Notes: generated by a model from the sequence alone, not told the origin. Numbered from the stretch's first letter, positions 51,174 through 60,336 are shown. The stretch is 64,000 bases of DNA from Candidatus Epilinea brevis (GCA_016710785.1 JADJUE010000004.1:186001-250000); one strand, 5' to 3'. Program-made: numbers and translations.

Positions 51174-53129
51174 CTATGGCGTCTGCACGACGATCAAACT
51201 CGGCCGCTCTTCCGCCACCGTGGCTTCATGGGTACCGAACTCAGCCTGATCCGCCGTGAGGGTTCGGACCAACAGGCTGACCGTGCCATTGCCCGTGACC
51301 GCCGTGGTCACGTCGAAGTCTCGGCCTGGCCCGGCGGGGAGCGTACCGAAGCTGCTCAGCGGCGCGCCGCTCACGGTCGGCTGGTTGCCCCAGTTCAAGG
51401 CGCCCTCCGTCCAGGCGCCCCCTGTGGAGAAGTCGTTGCTGCTGCGGTAGACGTAGCCGCCGCCCGCGGTCCCGTCAGCCACAAAGAGCCGCAGCGTGGC
51501 CGACTGCACCGATCGCGTGAGACCTGTCACCACGAACTTGAAGTAGCCCAACCGGATGGAGCTGCCACCGCCGCGGGTAAACAGGTAGGTCAAGGCGCCG
51601 AAGTTCTGTGTCGGGAAGACATTGTCGGTGAAGCCATCGTGAACGGAGGTGAAAGCCACCGGCGTCGACGTCGCGGCAAGCGTCGCCGTGGGCGGCACAG
51701 CCGTGTTCGTTCGCGTCGCCGTCGGCGTGTTCGTCGGCACCGCCGTCGGCGAGATCGGCGTGGCCGTCCGCGTCGCGGTGTTCGTCGACGCAACCGTCGC
51801 CGAGGGCAGCGGTGTCGCGCTGGGCGGCACAGCCGTGCTCGTTCGCGTTGCCGTCGGCGTGCTCGTCGGCACCGCTGTGGGCGGGATCGGCGTGGACGTC
51901 CGCGTCGCGGTGCTCGTCGACTGAGCGGTGGCCGACGGGATCGCCGTTCCCGTGGGCGGGACCGCCGTGTTTGTCCGGGTCGCGGTCACCGTGTTCGTCG
52001 GTACCGCTGTCGGCGGGACCGCCGTGTTCGTCCGGGTTGCGGTCGGCGTATTCGTCGGCACCGCTGTCGGCGGGACCGCCGTGTTCGTCCGGGTCGCCGT
52101 CGGCGGGACCGGCGTGCTGGTCTGGGTAGCGGTGGCAGTCCGCGTCGCCGTGGCTGTCGCCGCTCCCGTCGCCGTCGGCGGAGGCGCTCCCGTCGACACC
52201 GAGGTCGGCGTCGCTGTGGGCGAGCCGCTCACCAAGGTGATGCTGTCGCTGGCCGAGGTGGAGGTACCGCCGGTGCGCATCTCAGCGTACACCGTGTGCG
52301 TTCCCAGACCGGCCGGAAGCGTCCATGCCAGGTCGTTGCTGAAGGTCTGCCAGGCTCCCCAGGGATCGGTGTCGTTGTGCAGCCGCATCTCCGTCCAGGC
52401 GCCGTACATGTACAGGCTGACCGCCGTGGACGTCGTCGTACCCCCCTCGCGGTTGATGACCAAGGGGTAGACCGCCGCCTTGCGGCCGAAGTCCTGCGTC
52501 CAGTAGCGGCCATAGGTGCCCGAGCAGCAGGCGTAGCCCACGCCGAGCGCGCGCACCGAAGTGTTCATGATGTTGTTCTTATGGCCGGTGCTGTTCATCC
52601 AGCCCAGCATCACCGCGGCCGGTGTCGTGTAGCCCGCGGCGATGTTTTCGGCCAGGTTGTTGTAGGCGCCGTAGAAGTTCTGGACGCGTGTGGCCCAGCC
52701 GCAGGCCAGCACCAGATTCCCCCCGCCATCGCGGTCATAGCTGTCATGGTTGAAGTAGTCGTCCTGGCCCAGGTCCGTGCTGTGAAAGCGAGCCGCATCG
52801 TCCAAGGCCGCCGTACGCTTGAGCGGGGGGAGGTTGTTGAAGTGCAGCCGCTCCCGATTGACCAGTTCCATGACCGTCTGTTCGTAGGCCGCATTGACCA
52901 CCGGCGCGACGACCACCGCGCAGCCGCTGTAATCCAGGGAGAAGGGGCTGAAGATGTCGGCAGCGGCCCAACCGCCGATCGGTGCCGGTCCGTCGGTTGC
53001 CGCCGCCGCACCTACCGTTCCACCATCCGCCGGACGCCCCGGGGCCCCCACGGCCGGCCTTACCAAGACGGTGGCCGCAGCCACCAGGGTCATGGTGAAC
53101 AGCGAAAAGAATCCGAGCCTGCTGGTCAT
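51174..53129 (-). CDS. Secreted CAP/SCP-domain protein with long Thr/Pro linker and DNRLRE-like C-terminal domain
   Basis: 651 residues. A signal peptide (SRLGFFSLFTMTLVAAATVL, GGAGG upstream) leads to a CAP domain (~75-205): VNRERLHFNNLPPLKR, AARFHSTDLGQDDYFNHDS, AENIAAGY and GHKNNIMN, giving the conserved His/Glu cavity residues. A small beta-rich module (~215-300) follows, then a ~180-residue linker of repeated VPPTAVPTNTPTATRTNTA-like units. The last ~160 residues resemble a DNRLRE/TGF-propeptide-like carbohydrate-binding domain (ATLRLFVAD, ALNWGNQP). Bacterial CAP proteins are secreted proteins of mostly unknown activity. This one lacks the LP motif. Confidence 0.82.
   Translation of the reverse strand: MTSRLGFFSLFTMTLVAAATVLVRPAVGAPGRPADGGTVGAAAATDGPAPIGGWAAADIFSPFSLDYSGCAVVVAPVVNAAYEQTVMELVNRERLHFNNLPPLKRTAALDDAARFHSTDLGQDDYFNHDSYDRDGGGNLVLACGWATRVQNFYGAYNNLAENIAAGYTTPAAVMLGWMNSTGHKNNIMNTSVRALGVGYACCSGTYGRYWTQDFGRKAAVYPLVINREGGTTTSTAVSLYMYGAWTEMRLHNDTDPWGAWQTFSNDLAWTLPAGLGTHTVYAEMRTGGTSTSASDSITLVSGSPTATPTSVSTGAPPPTATGAATATATRTATATQTSTPVPPTATRTNTAVPPTAVPTNTPTATRTNTAVPPTAVPTNTVTATRTNTAVPPTGTAIPSATAQSTSTATRTSTPIPPTAVPTSTPTATRTSTAVPPSATPLPSATVASTNTATRTATPISPTAVPTNTPTATRTNTAVPPTATLAATSTPVAFTSVHDGFTDNVFPTQNFGALTYLFTRGGGSSIRLGYFKFVVTGLTRSVQSATLRLFVADGTAGGGYVYRSSNDFSTGGAWTEGALNWGNQPTVSGAPLSSFGTLPAGPGRDFDVTTAVTGNGTVSLLVRTLTADQAEFGTHEATVAEERPSLIVVQTP
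51650..52200. repeat. In-gene degenerate tandem repeats coding the Thr/Pro linker
   Basis: On the plus strand the region reads as repeats around GCCGTGTTCGTCCGGGT and GGCGTGTTCGTCGGCACCG, in blocks of about 60 to 130 bp. They encode units like TATRTNTAVPPTAVPTNTP. Such runs change length by slippage, so copy number may vary between strains or assemblies. Confidence 0.65.
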
Positions 53130-53292
53130 ACTGCCTCCAATGCCACGAGCTTCAAGGATGGAGAGTTCAGACGCGGTCGAGGCGCAACGCAGGCCATCAA
53201 CCGCGAGCCGGGGCAGGGTCCGCGTAAGGTTGTGACGGTTGAGAGACCGCCATTGGTACGGTCAGATCTGAATCGGTGGCCGCCGACCAGCG

Positions 53293-55140
53293 CTACGGTC
53301 GACGTGGCAGGACGGATTGCGCTGTCGTTTCAGCCGCCCCGTCCACTCCCTTGCGCAGCTCCTCTTCCACCAATCCGGCCAAGTCTTTGAGCAGCTGCAG
53401 ATCGCGCGCATCCAACTCGCGCGGGCGGTGGTCGATGACGCAGAAGCTACCGATGGCGCAGCCATCCGGGGCATGCACCGGCACGCCGGCGTAGAAGCGT
53501 ACAAAGGGCTCGCCGGTCACAGCCGGGTTGTCCGCGAACCGTTGATCCAGAAAGGCATCGGGCACGACCATCGGCTCGTCGCCGAGGATGGCGTGGGCGC
53601 AGAAGGAGGCTTCGCGTGGACCCTGGCTGGCGTCCAGGCCCTGGACGCTCTTGAACCACTGACGGTCCGCGTCCACCAGCGACAGGGCCGAAATGGGCAT
53701 GTTCAACAGCCGACCCGCCATCCGCGTCAGGCGGTCGAAACGCTCTTCCGGCCCGGTATCGAGGATGCGCAGGCCATGCAAGGTCGCGAGGCGCCGCGGT
53801 TCGTTGTTCGGGCGGTGGGCGGAGAGCCAGGCCGCGCCCTGCCGCAGCACCCAGGCCGTGATCCTCGAGCGGGCATAGGCCGGGGAGAAGGGACGCACGA
53901 GCCAGTCGGTGACGCCCGCCGCCTCGGCCTGCCGGCGATCTTCTTCCGATGCCTGGTCCGCTATGAGGACGATCGGCAGGAGCGATCTCTGCCCCTGTGT
54001 GCCCTCGCGCAGGCGCCGGCAAAGCGCCAGCACATCCCCTCCCGGTAAGGCCCGATCCAAGAGGATAAGCGCTGGTTCGGCCGCCGCGGCGACCACCGCC
54101 AGGTCGGCGTCGCCGGCCGTCAACAACTGCAGCCCGATCGCCCGCACCGCTGCGGCCATGACCTCGGCCGTGGCCGCCTCGGCCGTGGCCACCAGCACCG
54201 CGTGTGTGACTTCTGCTTGCGGCTCCTCGTCAAGGGTCGCCTGAGGCAACCGGCTGGTGGGCAGCCAGCGGCGCCCCATCTCGATCACCCGCCCCTCAGC
54301 CGCCGCGAAGACCTCCAGCGCGCCGCCGGCGTTCACGACCCGCTGTCGCGCCTGGACCACGATCGCGTCCAACTCGTCATCCGTCCGCCAAGGGTCGTGA
54401 TGAAAGAGGGCCAGCTCTCGCACGCCCGCCCGCAAGGCCATGTCGACGGCGTACTCTATCGTGCTATGCCCCCAGCCCAGGCGCTCCGGATACTCCGCAG
54501 CGGTGTACTGCGCATCGTGGATCAACAGGTCGGCGCCGGCGATGAACTGCGCGTGGCGCAGATCCTCGCCGGTCAGGTCGCCCTCGATGCCCATGCCGTA
54601 GCGCCGGTCATGCGGTTCGTGGTCTGTGGCGTAGACCACCACCACCCCATCTACTTCCAGCCGGTATCCCAAGGTGAGGGCGGGATGGTTGAGAAATCGC
54701 GTGGTGACGCGAATGTCGCCGACGGCAAATCGCCCTTCCACCAGTTCGTGGTACCGGTTTGTGGATGCTGGATCCTCCAGCAATACGGGAAAGTAGGTGT
54801 AGCGCAGCTGCCCGACCAGGCTGTCCTTGAGCGACTGCCCGATGCCGCGGGGGCCATAGACATCCCAGGATCCGGCGCCGGTGAACAGTGGCGCGAAGAA
54901 GGGGAAGCCCTGGATGTGGTCCCAATGGGTGTGGGTGATCAGCAGATGGCCGTGTTCGGGGGCCGCCGCGTCACGGACCATGGAACGGCCCAGTCCATGG
55001 GCGCCCGTGCCGCAGTCCAGGACGACACAGGTGCCGGATGCCGAGCGCAGGATGACGCAGGCGGTGTTGCCGCCGTAGCGCAGGGTGCTGTAACCGGCCT
55101 GGGGAATGGAGCCGCGCGTGCCCCAGAAACGGAGCTTCAC
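53293..55140 (-). CDS. MBL-fold hydrolase / receiver-like / GAF fusion protein
   Basis: 615 residues, no signal peptide. Residues 1-295 form an MBL-fold hydrolase of the PhnP/CpdP-like group: FWGTRGSIP, YGGNTACV, then THTHWDHIQGFPFF (full HxHxDH), ATDHEP and HDAQYT. Residues ~315-430 resemble a receiver domain, but the acidic pair and the Thr and Lys of the active site are changed (LVATAEA, IVLIADQAS, WLVRPFS). Only the acceptor-like Asp (LILLDRALPGGD) remains. Residues ~450-600 form a GAF domain (RLTRMAGRLLNMPISALSLVD, CAHAILGDEPMVVPDA, GSFCVIDHRPREL). It starts at ATG 55140, just downstream of guaA. It may cleave a cyclic nucleotide or phosphodiester under control of a bound small ligand (inference). 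Confidence 0.85.
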   Translation of the reverse strand: MKLRFWGTRGSIPQAGYSTLRYGGNTACVILRSASGTCVVLDCGTGAHGLGRSMVRDAAAPEHGHLLITHTHWDHIQGFPFFAPLFTGAGSWDVYGPRGIGQSLKDSLVGQLRYTYFPVLLEDPASTNRYHELVEGRFAVGDIRVTTRFLNHPALTLGYRLEVDGVVVVYATDHEPHDRRYGMGIEGDLTGEDLRHAQFIAGADLLIHDAQYTAAEYPERLGWGHSTIEYAVDMALRAGVRELALFHHDPWRTDDELDAIVVQARQRVVNAGGALEVFAAAEGRVIEMGRRWLPTSRLPQATLDEEPQAEVTHAVLVATAEAATAEVMAAAVRAIGLQLLTAGDADLAVVAAAAEPALILLDRALPGGDVLALCRRLREGTQGQRSLLPIVLIADQASEEDRRQAEAAGVTDWLVRPFSPAYARSRITAWVLRQGAAWLSAHRPNNEPRRLATLHGLRILDTGPEERFDRLTRMAGRLLNMPISALSLVDADRQWFKSVQGLDASQGPREASFCAHAILGDEPMVVPDAFLDQRFADNPAVTGEPFVRFYAGVPVHAPDGCAIGSFCVIDHRPRELDARDLQLLKDLAGLVEEELRKGVDGAAETTAQSVLPRRP

Positions 55141-55141
55141 C

Positions 55142-56971
55142 TCACTCCCACTCGATCGTCCCCGGCGGCTTGGTCGTCAGATCGAGGGCCAGTCCGCTGA
55201 CGCCCTCCAGAGCCAGGAGCGCTTCGCGCAACTCGCCCAGCAGCGCGTCCGGCAGCCGGTAGGGCGTGGCGGTCATGCCGCGCTCCGAGTTGATGGGCCG
55301 CAGGATGACCAGCTCCCGACCACGACCATCGATCTCCAGGGGCACGAGGACCGTGGGGCATTGCCAGATCTCGTGGTAGATGCCATGGCGCCGCAGTCCG
55401 TCCATCACGATCGCGTCGGCCTCGCGCAGCAGGTCCAGTCGCTCGCGAGTCATGGTCGCCGCCAGGACGCGAAGCGTCTCCGGAGCGGCGCCGCCCAGGT
55501 TCCAGATGCAACGGTTGATGCCCGGCACCGTTTTATAAACCGTACCGGCGACCCGCAGCAGGTCCTCCCAGTCGCTGTCGCCGCTGATCATCACCGGATG
55601 CTCGTAGGCCCGGAGGTCCGCTTTGACGCCCACCGAGCGGAAGGGCAATACCGTCAGCCGCAGGCCCGCTCCCGCTCCCGCCGCCACCACGGCCAGGGCC
55701 GGCTCGACCTCATGGAAGCCCTCGCGGTCCTCGCGACCCGTGGAGCAGAGCAAGCGCACTCCCAGACCAGGTCCGGGGAAGGGATGGCGCCAGACCGCGT
55801 CATGGCGCAGGCCCAGCTTCTCCCCCAGCTCGCGCACCTCCACCTTGTACAGCTCCGCCAGCGGCTCCACCACCTTGCCCGCATCGATCATCTCCTGGAT
55901 GATCGGCACCCGGTTGTGGTGGGTCTTGATCGTGTCGGCGCGCTTGGTGCCGCCGGTCTCGATGGTATCCGGATAGATCGTTCCCTGCGCCAACAGATGC
56001 TCCGCAATGCCCAGACGCAGCGCCTCGCGTTCGAAGACGCGCACGAAGGTGTCGCCGATCGCCCGCCGCTTGGCTTCCGGCTCGGTCAGGCCGGCCAGGG
56101 CCGCCAGAAAGTCGTCGCTGGCATCGACGAAGTTCAGCTGCGCCCCCAGGCCCAGCTCGCGCAGCATCGTCAGTACGGCCTGGCTCTCGCCGCGACGCAT
56201 CAGGCCGTTGTCGATGTGCAGCAGCGACAGGCGCTCCGGCCCCAATGCCTTGCCCAGCAGCACGGCCGCCACCGTGGAGTCCACGCCGCCCGAGACCAGC
56301 AGGAAGACCGAGCCGTCGCCCACCTGGTCGCGCACCTTGGCCATCTCGGCGGCGATGAACTGCTCCATCGTCCAGGAAGGCCGGCAGCCGCAGATGCCCA
56401 GGACGAAGTTGGCGATCATCTCCGAACCGTGCAGCGTGTCGTCCACTTCGGCATGGAACTGGAAGCCGTAGCGCCGCAAGGCATCCGAGGCGATGGCGGC
56501 GTAACGGTGTTGGACGGCGCTCTCGCCCGGCAGGCTGGAGTAGCCCAGTTCCACGAAGTCGGGCCCGATGGCCGTCACCGAATCGTAGTGGCTCATCCAC
56601 ACCTGCTCCACCGCGGCCAGGCCGTCGAAAAGCCGGTGCGGGCTGGTCAGGTGCAGGTCGGCGTAACCCCATTCGCGGCCACCGTGCACCACCGCTCCAC
56701 CATAATGCTTGGCGATCTCCTGATGGCCGAAGCAGAAGCCGAGGATGGGGATGTCGAGGTCGTAGATCGCCTTGGTGTAGACATCGTCCTCACCGAAGGC
56801 CGAGAGCGAAGGCGATCCGGAGAGGATGATGCCTTTAAAGCCGGCGAAGGCCTCGATGGGATCGTCCGGCTGGCGGATCTCTGCCAGCACGTGCAGGCGG
56901 CGCACCTTGGTGGCGATGAGGTGGGCGTACTGGCCGCCGAAGTCGACGACGGCGATCTTGTCGTGCGTCAC
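55142..56971 (-). CDS. guaA: GMP synthase (glutamine-hydrolysing), long eukaryote-like form
   Basis: 609 residues; makes GMP from XMP, ATP and glutamine. The N-terminal class I amidotransferase has GFCFGHQ (nucleophile Cys) and FQFHAEVDD (His; Glu follows). The ATP pyrophosphatase domain holds SGGVDSTVAAVLL. Next come FPGPGLGVRLLCS and a dimerisation region longer than in E. coli. SVGVKADLRAYEH is followed by a ~90-residue insert (DWEDLLRVAGTVYKTVPGIN...) before TVLVPLEID and the end TKPPGTIEWE. This order matches the two-subdomain form of human GMPS. The start is GTG at 56971 (VTHDKIAVVDFGGQYAHLIA). The longer open frame upstream is antisense to korA. The gene is divergent from korAB and adjoins the MBL fusion. 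Confidence 0.95.
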   Translation of the reverse strand: MTHDKIAVVDFGGQYAHLIATKVRRLHVLAEIRQPDDPIEAFAGFKGIILSGSPSLSAFGEDDVYTKAIYDLDIPILGFCFGHQEIAKHYGGAVVHGGREWGYADLHLTSPHRLFDGLAAVEQVWMSHYDSVTAIGPDFVELGYSSLPGESAVQHRYAAIASDALRRYGFQFHAEVDDTLHGSEMIANFVLGICGCRPSWTMEQFIAAEMAKVRDQVGDGSVFLLVSGGVDSTVAAVLLGKALGPERLSLLHIDNGLMRRGESQAVLTMLRELGLGAQLNFVDASDDFLAALAGLTEPEAKRRAIGDTFVRVFEREALRLGIAEHLLAQGTIYPDTIETGGTKRADTIKTHHNRVPIIQEMIDAGKVVEPLAELYKVEVRELGEKLGLRHDAVWRHPFPGPGLGVRLLCSTGREDREGFHEVEPALAVVAAGAGAGLRLTVLPFRSVGVKADLRAYEHPVMISGDSDWEDLLRVAGTVYKTVPGINRCIWNLGGAAPETLRVLAATMTRERLDLLREADAIVMDGLRRHGIYHEIWQCPTVLVPLEIDGRGRELVILRPINSERGMTATPYRLPDALLGELREALLALEGVSGLALDLTTKPPGTIEWE

Positions 56972-57298
56972 GGTGCTTGGCTCCCCTAACCGGTTCCGCG
57001 CTCCGGCCCGAGCGCCCCCACAGTATGCTTCCCGACGGCGGCGAGGGCCAAGCGGCAACGGCCTCCAACTGCCGGCAGGCCGCAGGCGGCGCGGGCTCCC
57101 CTGGCGGCAGTAACTCCACCGTAACTGCCCCCCGCTATCATCGACCGATGGCCGCGGACGCCGCCGATCTTCGTTGACCGACTTCGCCCCCGGACCTACA
57201 ATTGCCAAGGTTGCCGTCCGGTCGCGGGCGGCGCGGTTTTGACGAGCCCGCCGCCATGAGGCGCGGGTCGGGACGAGACGCTCAGGAGAGACCCCAAC
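56972..57298. other. Divergent intergenic region guaA / korA
   Basis: 327 bp with no gene. It holds the korA promoter (57174-57202). No purine riboswitch-like fold or other clear regulatory element was seen in front of guaA by eye. Confidence 0.55.
57174..57202 (+). promoter_or_regulatory. Sigma-70-like promoter for korAB
   Basis: TTGACC (57174-57179) and TACAAT (57197-57202) with a 17-bp spacer, each one mismatch from consensus. The predicted start of transcription is about 90 bp before the korA ATG. Confidence 0.7.
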
Positions 57299-59179
57299 AT
57301 GGCCGAAACCCTTACGGCGGCCCCGCCCCAGGTCGGCAGCTTCGAGGACCTGGAATCGGTCGTCATCCGCTTCGCCGGCGACTCCGGCGACGGCATGCAG
57401 CTGACCGGCACGCAGTTCACCGATACCGCGGCCATCATCGGCAACGACATCAGCACCATGCCGGACTTCCCGGCCGAGATCCGCGCGCCTGCCGGCACCC
57501 TGGCCGGCGTCAGCGGCTATCAGGTGCATTTCTCCAGCCAGGACATCTACACCCCCGGTGACGCCGCGGACGTGCTGGTGGCCATGAATCCCGCGGCCCT
57601 CAAGGCCTGCCTCAGGGACCTGAAGCCCGATGGCTTCGTCATCGTCAACGAGGACGAGTTCACCGCCGGCAACCTCAAGAAGGCCGGCTATGTCGACAAC
57701 CCGCTGGACGACGGTTCCCTGGGTAGCCACAAGCTGTTCCGCATCCCGCTCACGAAGCTGAACCGCGCGGCTTTGACCGGTATCGAAGGCCTGAATTCCA
57801 AGGCCATCGACCGCTCCAAGAACATGTTCGCCCTGGGCCTCACCTTCTGGATCTACGACCGGCCTCTGTCGGCCACCCTCGACTGGGTGTCCCGACAGTT
57901 CAAGGCCAAGCCGGAGGTGATCGAGGCCAACCACCGCGCCTTGCACGCCGGCTATCACTTCGGTGAGACCACCGAAGCCTTCCAGGTGCGCTACCACGTG
58001 GCGCCGGCCAGCCTGCCTTCGGGCACCTACCGCAAGATCACCGGCAACGAGGCCACGGCCATGGGCCTGGTGGCCGCCGCAAGGCTGGCCGACAAGCCGC
58101 TGGTCTACAGCAGCTACCCGATCACCCCGGCCTCCGACATCCTGCACAGCCTGGCCGCGCTGAAGCATTTCGACGTACGCACGGCCCAGCTGGAGGATGA
58201 GATCGCGGCCATGGGCTCGACCATCGGGGCAGCCTTCGGTGGCGCCTTCGCGGCCACCGGCACCTCGGGCCCCGGCATCGCCCTCAAGAGCGAGGCCATG
58301 AACCTGGCCATCGTCCTGGAGCTGCCGATGGTCATCGTCAACGTGCAACGCGGCGGCCCCTCTACCGGCCTGCCCACCAAGACCGAGCAATCGGACCTGT
58401 TGCAGGTGCTCTTCGGACGCAACGGCGAGAGCCCCATTCCGGTCGTGGCCCCGGCGACGCCCGGCGATTGCTTCGACATCACTGTGGAGGCCTTCCGCAT
58501 GGCGGTGCGCGCCATGACCCCGGTGGTCGTGCTCTCCGACGGCTACCTGGCCAACGGCTCGGAGCCCTGGATCGTGCCCGATCCCAGCAAGATGGAACCC
58601 ATCCAGGTGTCGCATCCCGTCAGCTTCGGACCGCCAGCAGAGGGGGCCCCTGACTTCATGCCCTACCAGCGCGACGCGGCCGGCGGCCGCCCCTGGGCCA
58701 TCCCCGGCACGCAGGGTCTGGAGCATCGCATCGGCGGCCTGTCCAAAGAGCCGGGCACGGGCAACGTCAGCTACGCGCCCGAGCATCACGAGCAGATGGT
58801 GGCGGAGCGGGCAGCCAAGGTGGCCCGCCTGGCGGAGATCATCCCCCCCGCGGAGGCCCACGGCCCCGAGTCCGGCGAGCTCCTGGTCATCAGCTGGGGA
58901 GGCACCTACGGCTCGGTGCGCCGCGCCGTCGAGGATGCCCAGGCGCAGGGCAAGTCGGTGGCCCACGTGCATCTGCGGCATCTGAATCCCTTCCCGGCCA
59001 ACCTCAAGGCGATCATGGACGGTTTCCAGAAGATCCTGGTGCCGGAACTGAACGGCGGACAGCTGTCCTTCGTGCTGCAGGGTCGCTTTGGCCGGCCGGT
59101 GATCTCAGCTCCCAAGGTTCAGGGCCAGCCCTACAAGATCAGCGAGCTGGCCGAGCATATCCGCGCGGCGCTGGCCTGA
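57299..59179 (+). CDS. korA: 2-oxoacid:ferredoxin oxidoreductase, fused gamma-alpha subunit (KorA)
   Basis: 626 residues. The N-terminal ~180 residues form the gamma-like domain (VIRFAGDSGDGMQLTGTQFT), and the rest is the alpha subunit: YSSYPITPASDILHSLA, EDEIAAMGSTIGAAFGG, GTSGPGIALKSEAMNLA and VNVQRGGPSTGLPTKTEQSDL. This gamma-alpha fusion with a separate small beta subunit is the two-subunit 2-oxoglutarate (or broad 2-oxoacid) ferredoxin oxidoreductase. It oxidatively decarboxylates 2-oxoglutarate to succinyl-CoA and reduces ferredoxin. AGGAGAG precedes the ATG. korB follows after 40 bp. It replaces or complements 2-oxoglutarate dehydrogenase in the TCA cycle; substrate preference is inferred from family. 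Confidence 0.93.
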   Translation: MAETLTAAPPQVGSFEDLESVVIRFAGDSGDGMQLTGTQFTDTAAIIGNDISTMPDFPAEIRAPAGTLAGVSGYQVHFSSQDIYTPGDAADVLVAMNPAALKACLRDLKPDGFVIVNEDEFTAGNLKKAGYVDNPLDDGSLGSHKLFRIPLTKLNRAALTGIEGLNSKAIDRSKNMFALGLTFWIYDRPLSATLDWVSRQFKAKPEVIEANHRALHAGYHFGETTEAFQVRYHVAPASLPSGTYRKITGNEATAMGLVAAARLADKPLVYSSYPITPASDILHSLAALKHFDVRTAQLEDEIAAMGSTIGAAFGGAFAATGTSGPGIALKSEAMNLAIVLELPMVIVNVQRGGPSTGLPTKTEQSDLLQVLFGRNGESPIPVVAPATPGDCFDITVEAFRMAVRAMTPVVVLSDGYLANGSEPWIVPDPSKMEPIQVSHPVSFGPPAEGAPDFMPYQRDAAGGRPWAIPGTQGLEHRIGGLSKEPGTGNVSYAPEHHEQMVAERAAKVARLAEIIPPAEAHGPESGELLVISWGGTYGSVRRAVEDAQAQGKSVAHVHLRHLNPFPANLKAIMDGFQKILVPELNGGQLSFVLQGRFGRPVISAPKVQGQPYKISELAEHIRAALA

Positions 59180-59219
59180 CGGCCACCCACCACCCAAGAA
59201 ACAATGTGAGGCAGATCAC

Positions 59220-60281
59220 ATGAGCACCACCATCCCCGCCGCGTCTCTTCAGCCGCTCACCCGGCAGGACTTTGTCTCTGACCAGATGGTGCGCTGGTGC
59301 CCGGGCTGCGGCGACTTCGCCATCCTGGCCGCCGTGCAGCGCGTGATGCCAGAACTGGGCATCGCCCGGGAGAACATCGTGTTCATCTCCGGGATCGGCT
59401 GCTCCAGCCGCTTCCCGTATTACATGAACACCTTTGGGGTGCACAGCATCCACGGCCGCGCGCCAACCCTGGCCACGGGACTCGCCTTGGCCAACCCGGA
59501 ACTGACCCTCTTCGTGGTCACCGGCGACGGCGACGGCCTGTCGATCGGCGGCAACCACCTGCTGCACATCTTGCGCCGCAACGTCAACGTCAACATCCTG
59601 CTCTTCAACAACCGCATCTACGGCCTGACCAAGGGGCAGTACTCGCCCACCAGCCTGCCAGGGCACAAGACGAAGTCCTCGCCCATGGGCACGGTGGAGC
59701 AGAGCCTCAACCCCATCTCCGTGGCCCTGGCCGCCGAGGCCACCTTCGTGGCCCGCACGGTGGACGTGCAGAGCCAGCACCTGACGGAGGTCATCCGCGC
59801 GGCCGTGGCCCACAGGGGTGCCAGCTTCGTGGAGATCTACCAGAACTGCAACATCTTCAACGACCACGCCTGGGAATACGTCACCGAGAAGGACCAGCGC
59901 GACGACCGGCAGCTGCTGCTGGAGCACGGCAAGCCGATGCTCTTCAGCGGGGGCAAGAAGGGCATCCGCCTGCGGGGCATGACCCCCGAAGTGGTGAGCA
60001 TGGAAGACGCCACGATCGACGAGATCCTGGTCCATGACGCCCACGCCCCCAGCCCGCATCTGGCCTTCATGCTCAGCCGGATGAACTTCCCGGAGCATCC
60101 CGTGCCCATGGGTGTCTTCCGCTCGGTGGAGAAGCCGGACTACGCCCATGCGGTGGTCGACCAGGTGGTCACCGCCCAGAGCCAGAAGGGCAAGGGCGAC
60201 CTGGCGAAGCTGCTGCGCGGCGCCGAGACCTGGACCGTCACGCCACATCGCGGGGCGGCGGACGGCAAGGGTCACGGCTGA
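59220..60281 (+). CDS. korB: 2-oxoacid:ferredoxin oxidoreductase, beta subunit (KorB)
   Basis: 353 residues, thiamine diphosphate-binding beta subunit. WCPGCGDFAILAAVQ gives the first cluster-type Cys pair, ISGIGCSSRFPYYM a further Cys, VTGDGDGLSIGGNHLLH the Mg/ThDP motif and LFNNRIYGLTKGQYSPTS the substrate loop. No ferredoxin domain is fused. These Cys residues ligate the one [4Fe-4S] cluster expected in two-subunit enzymes. The gene follows korA by 40 bp and is followed by a strong hairpin terminator, so korAB forms a two-gene operon. No delta subunit or ferredoxin gene is adjacent. Confidence 0.94.
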   Translation: MSTTIPAASLQPLTRQDFVSDQMVRWCPGCGDFAILAAVQRVMPELGIARENIVFISGIGCSSRFPYYMNTFGVHSIHGRAPTLATGLALANPELTLFVVTGDGDGLSIGGNHLLHILRRNVNVNILLFNNRIYGLTKGQYSPTSLPGHKTKSSPMGTVEQSLNPISVALAAEATFVARTVDVQSQHLTEVIRAAVAHRGASFVEIYQNCNIFNDHAWEYVTEKDQRDDRQLLLEHGKPMLFSGGKKGIRLRGMTPEVVSMEDATIDEILVHDAHAPSPHLAFMLSRMNFPEHPVPMGVFRSVEKPDYAHAVVDQVVTAQSQKGKGDLAKLLRGAETWTVTPHRGAADGKGHG

Positions 60282-60298
60282 GGACCTCACGTAGAGCG

Positions 60299-60336
60299 AG
60301 CCTCAGGCGGAGGGGTTACCCGCTCTGCCTGAGGCT
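60299..60336 (+). terminator. Rho-independent-like terminator after korB
   Basis: Perfect 10-bp stem AGCCTCAGGC / GCCTGAGGCT with an 18-nt loop, then TTTCG. It starts 18 bp after the korB stop and ends 45 bp before the convergent DUF1003 gene. Confidence 0.7.

Noticed and set aside
56972..58981. N-terminal extension of the guaA open frame
   Set aside because: It is antisense to korA; the family start is GTG 56971.
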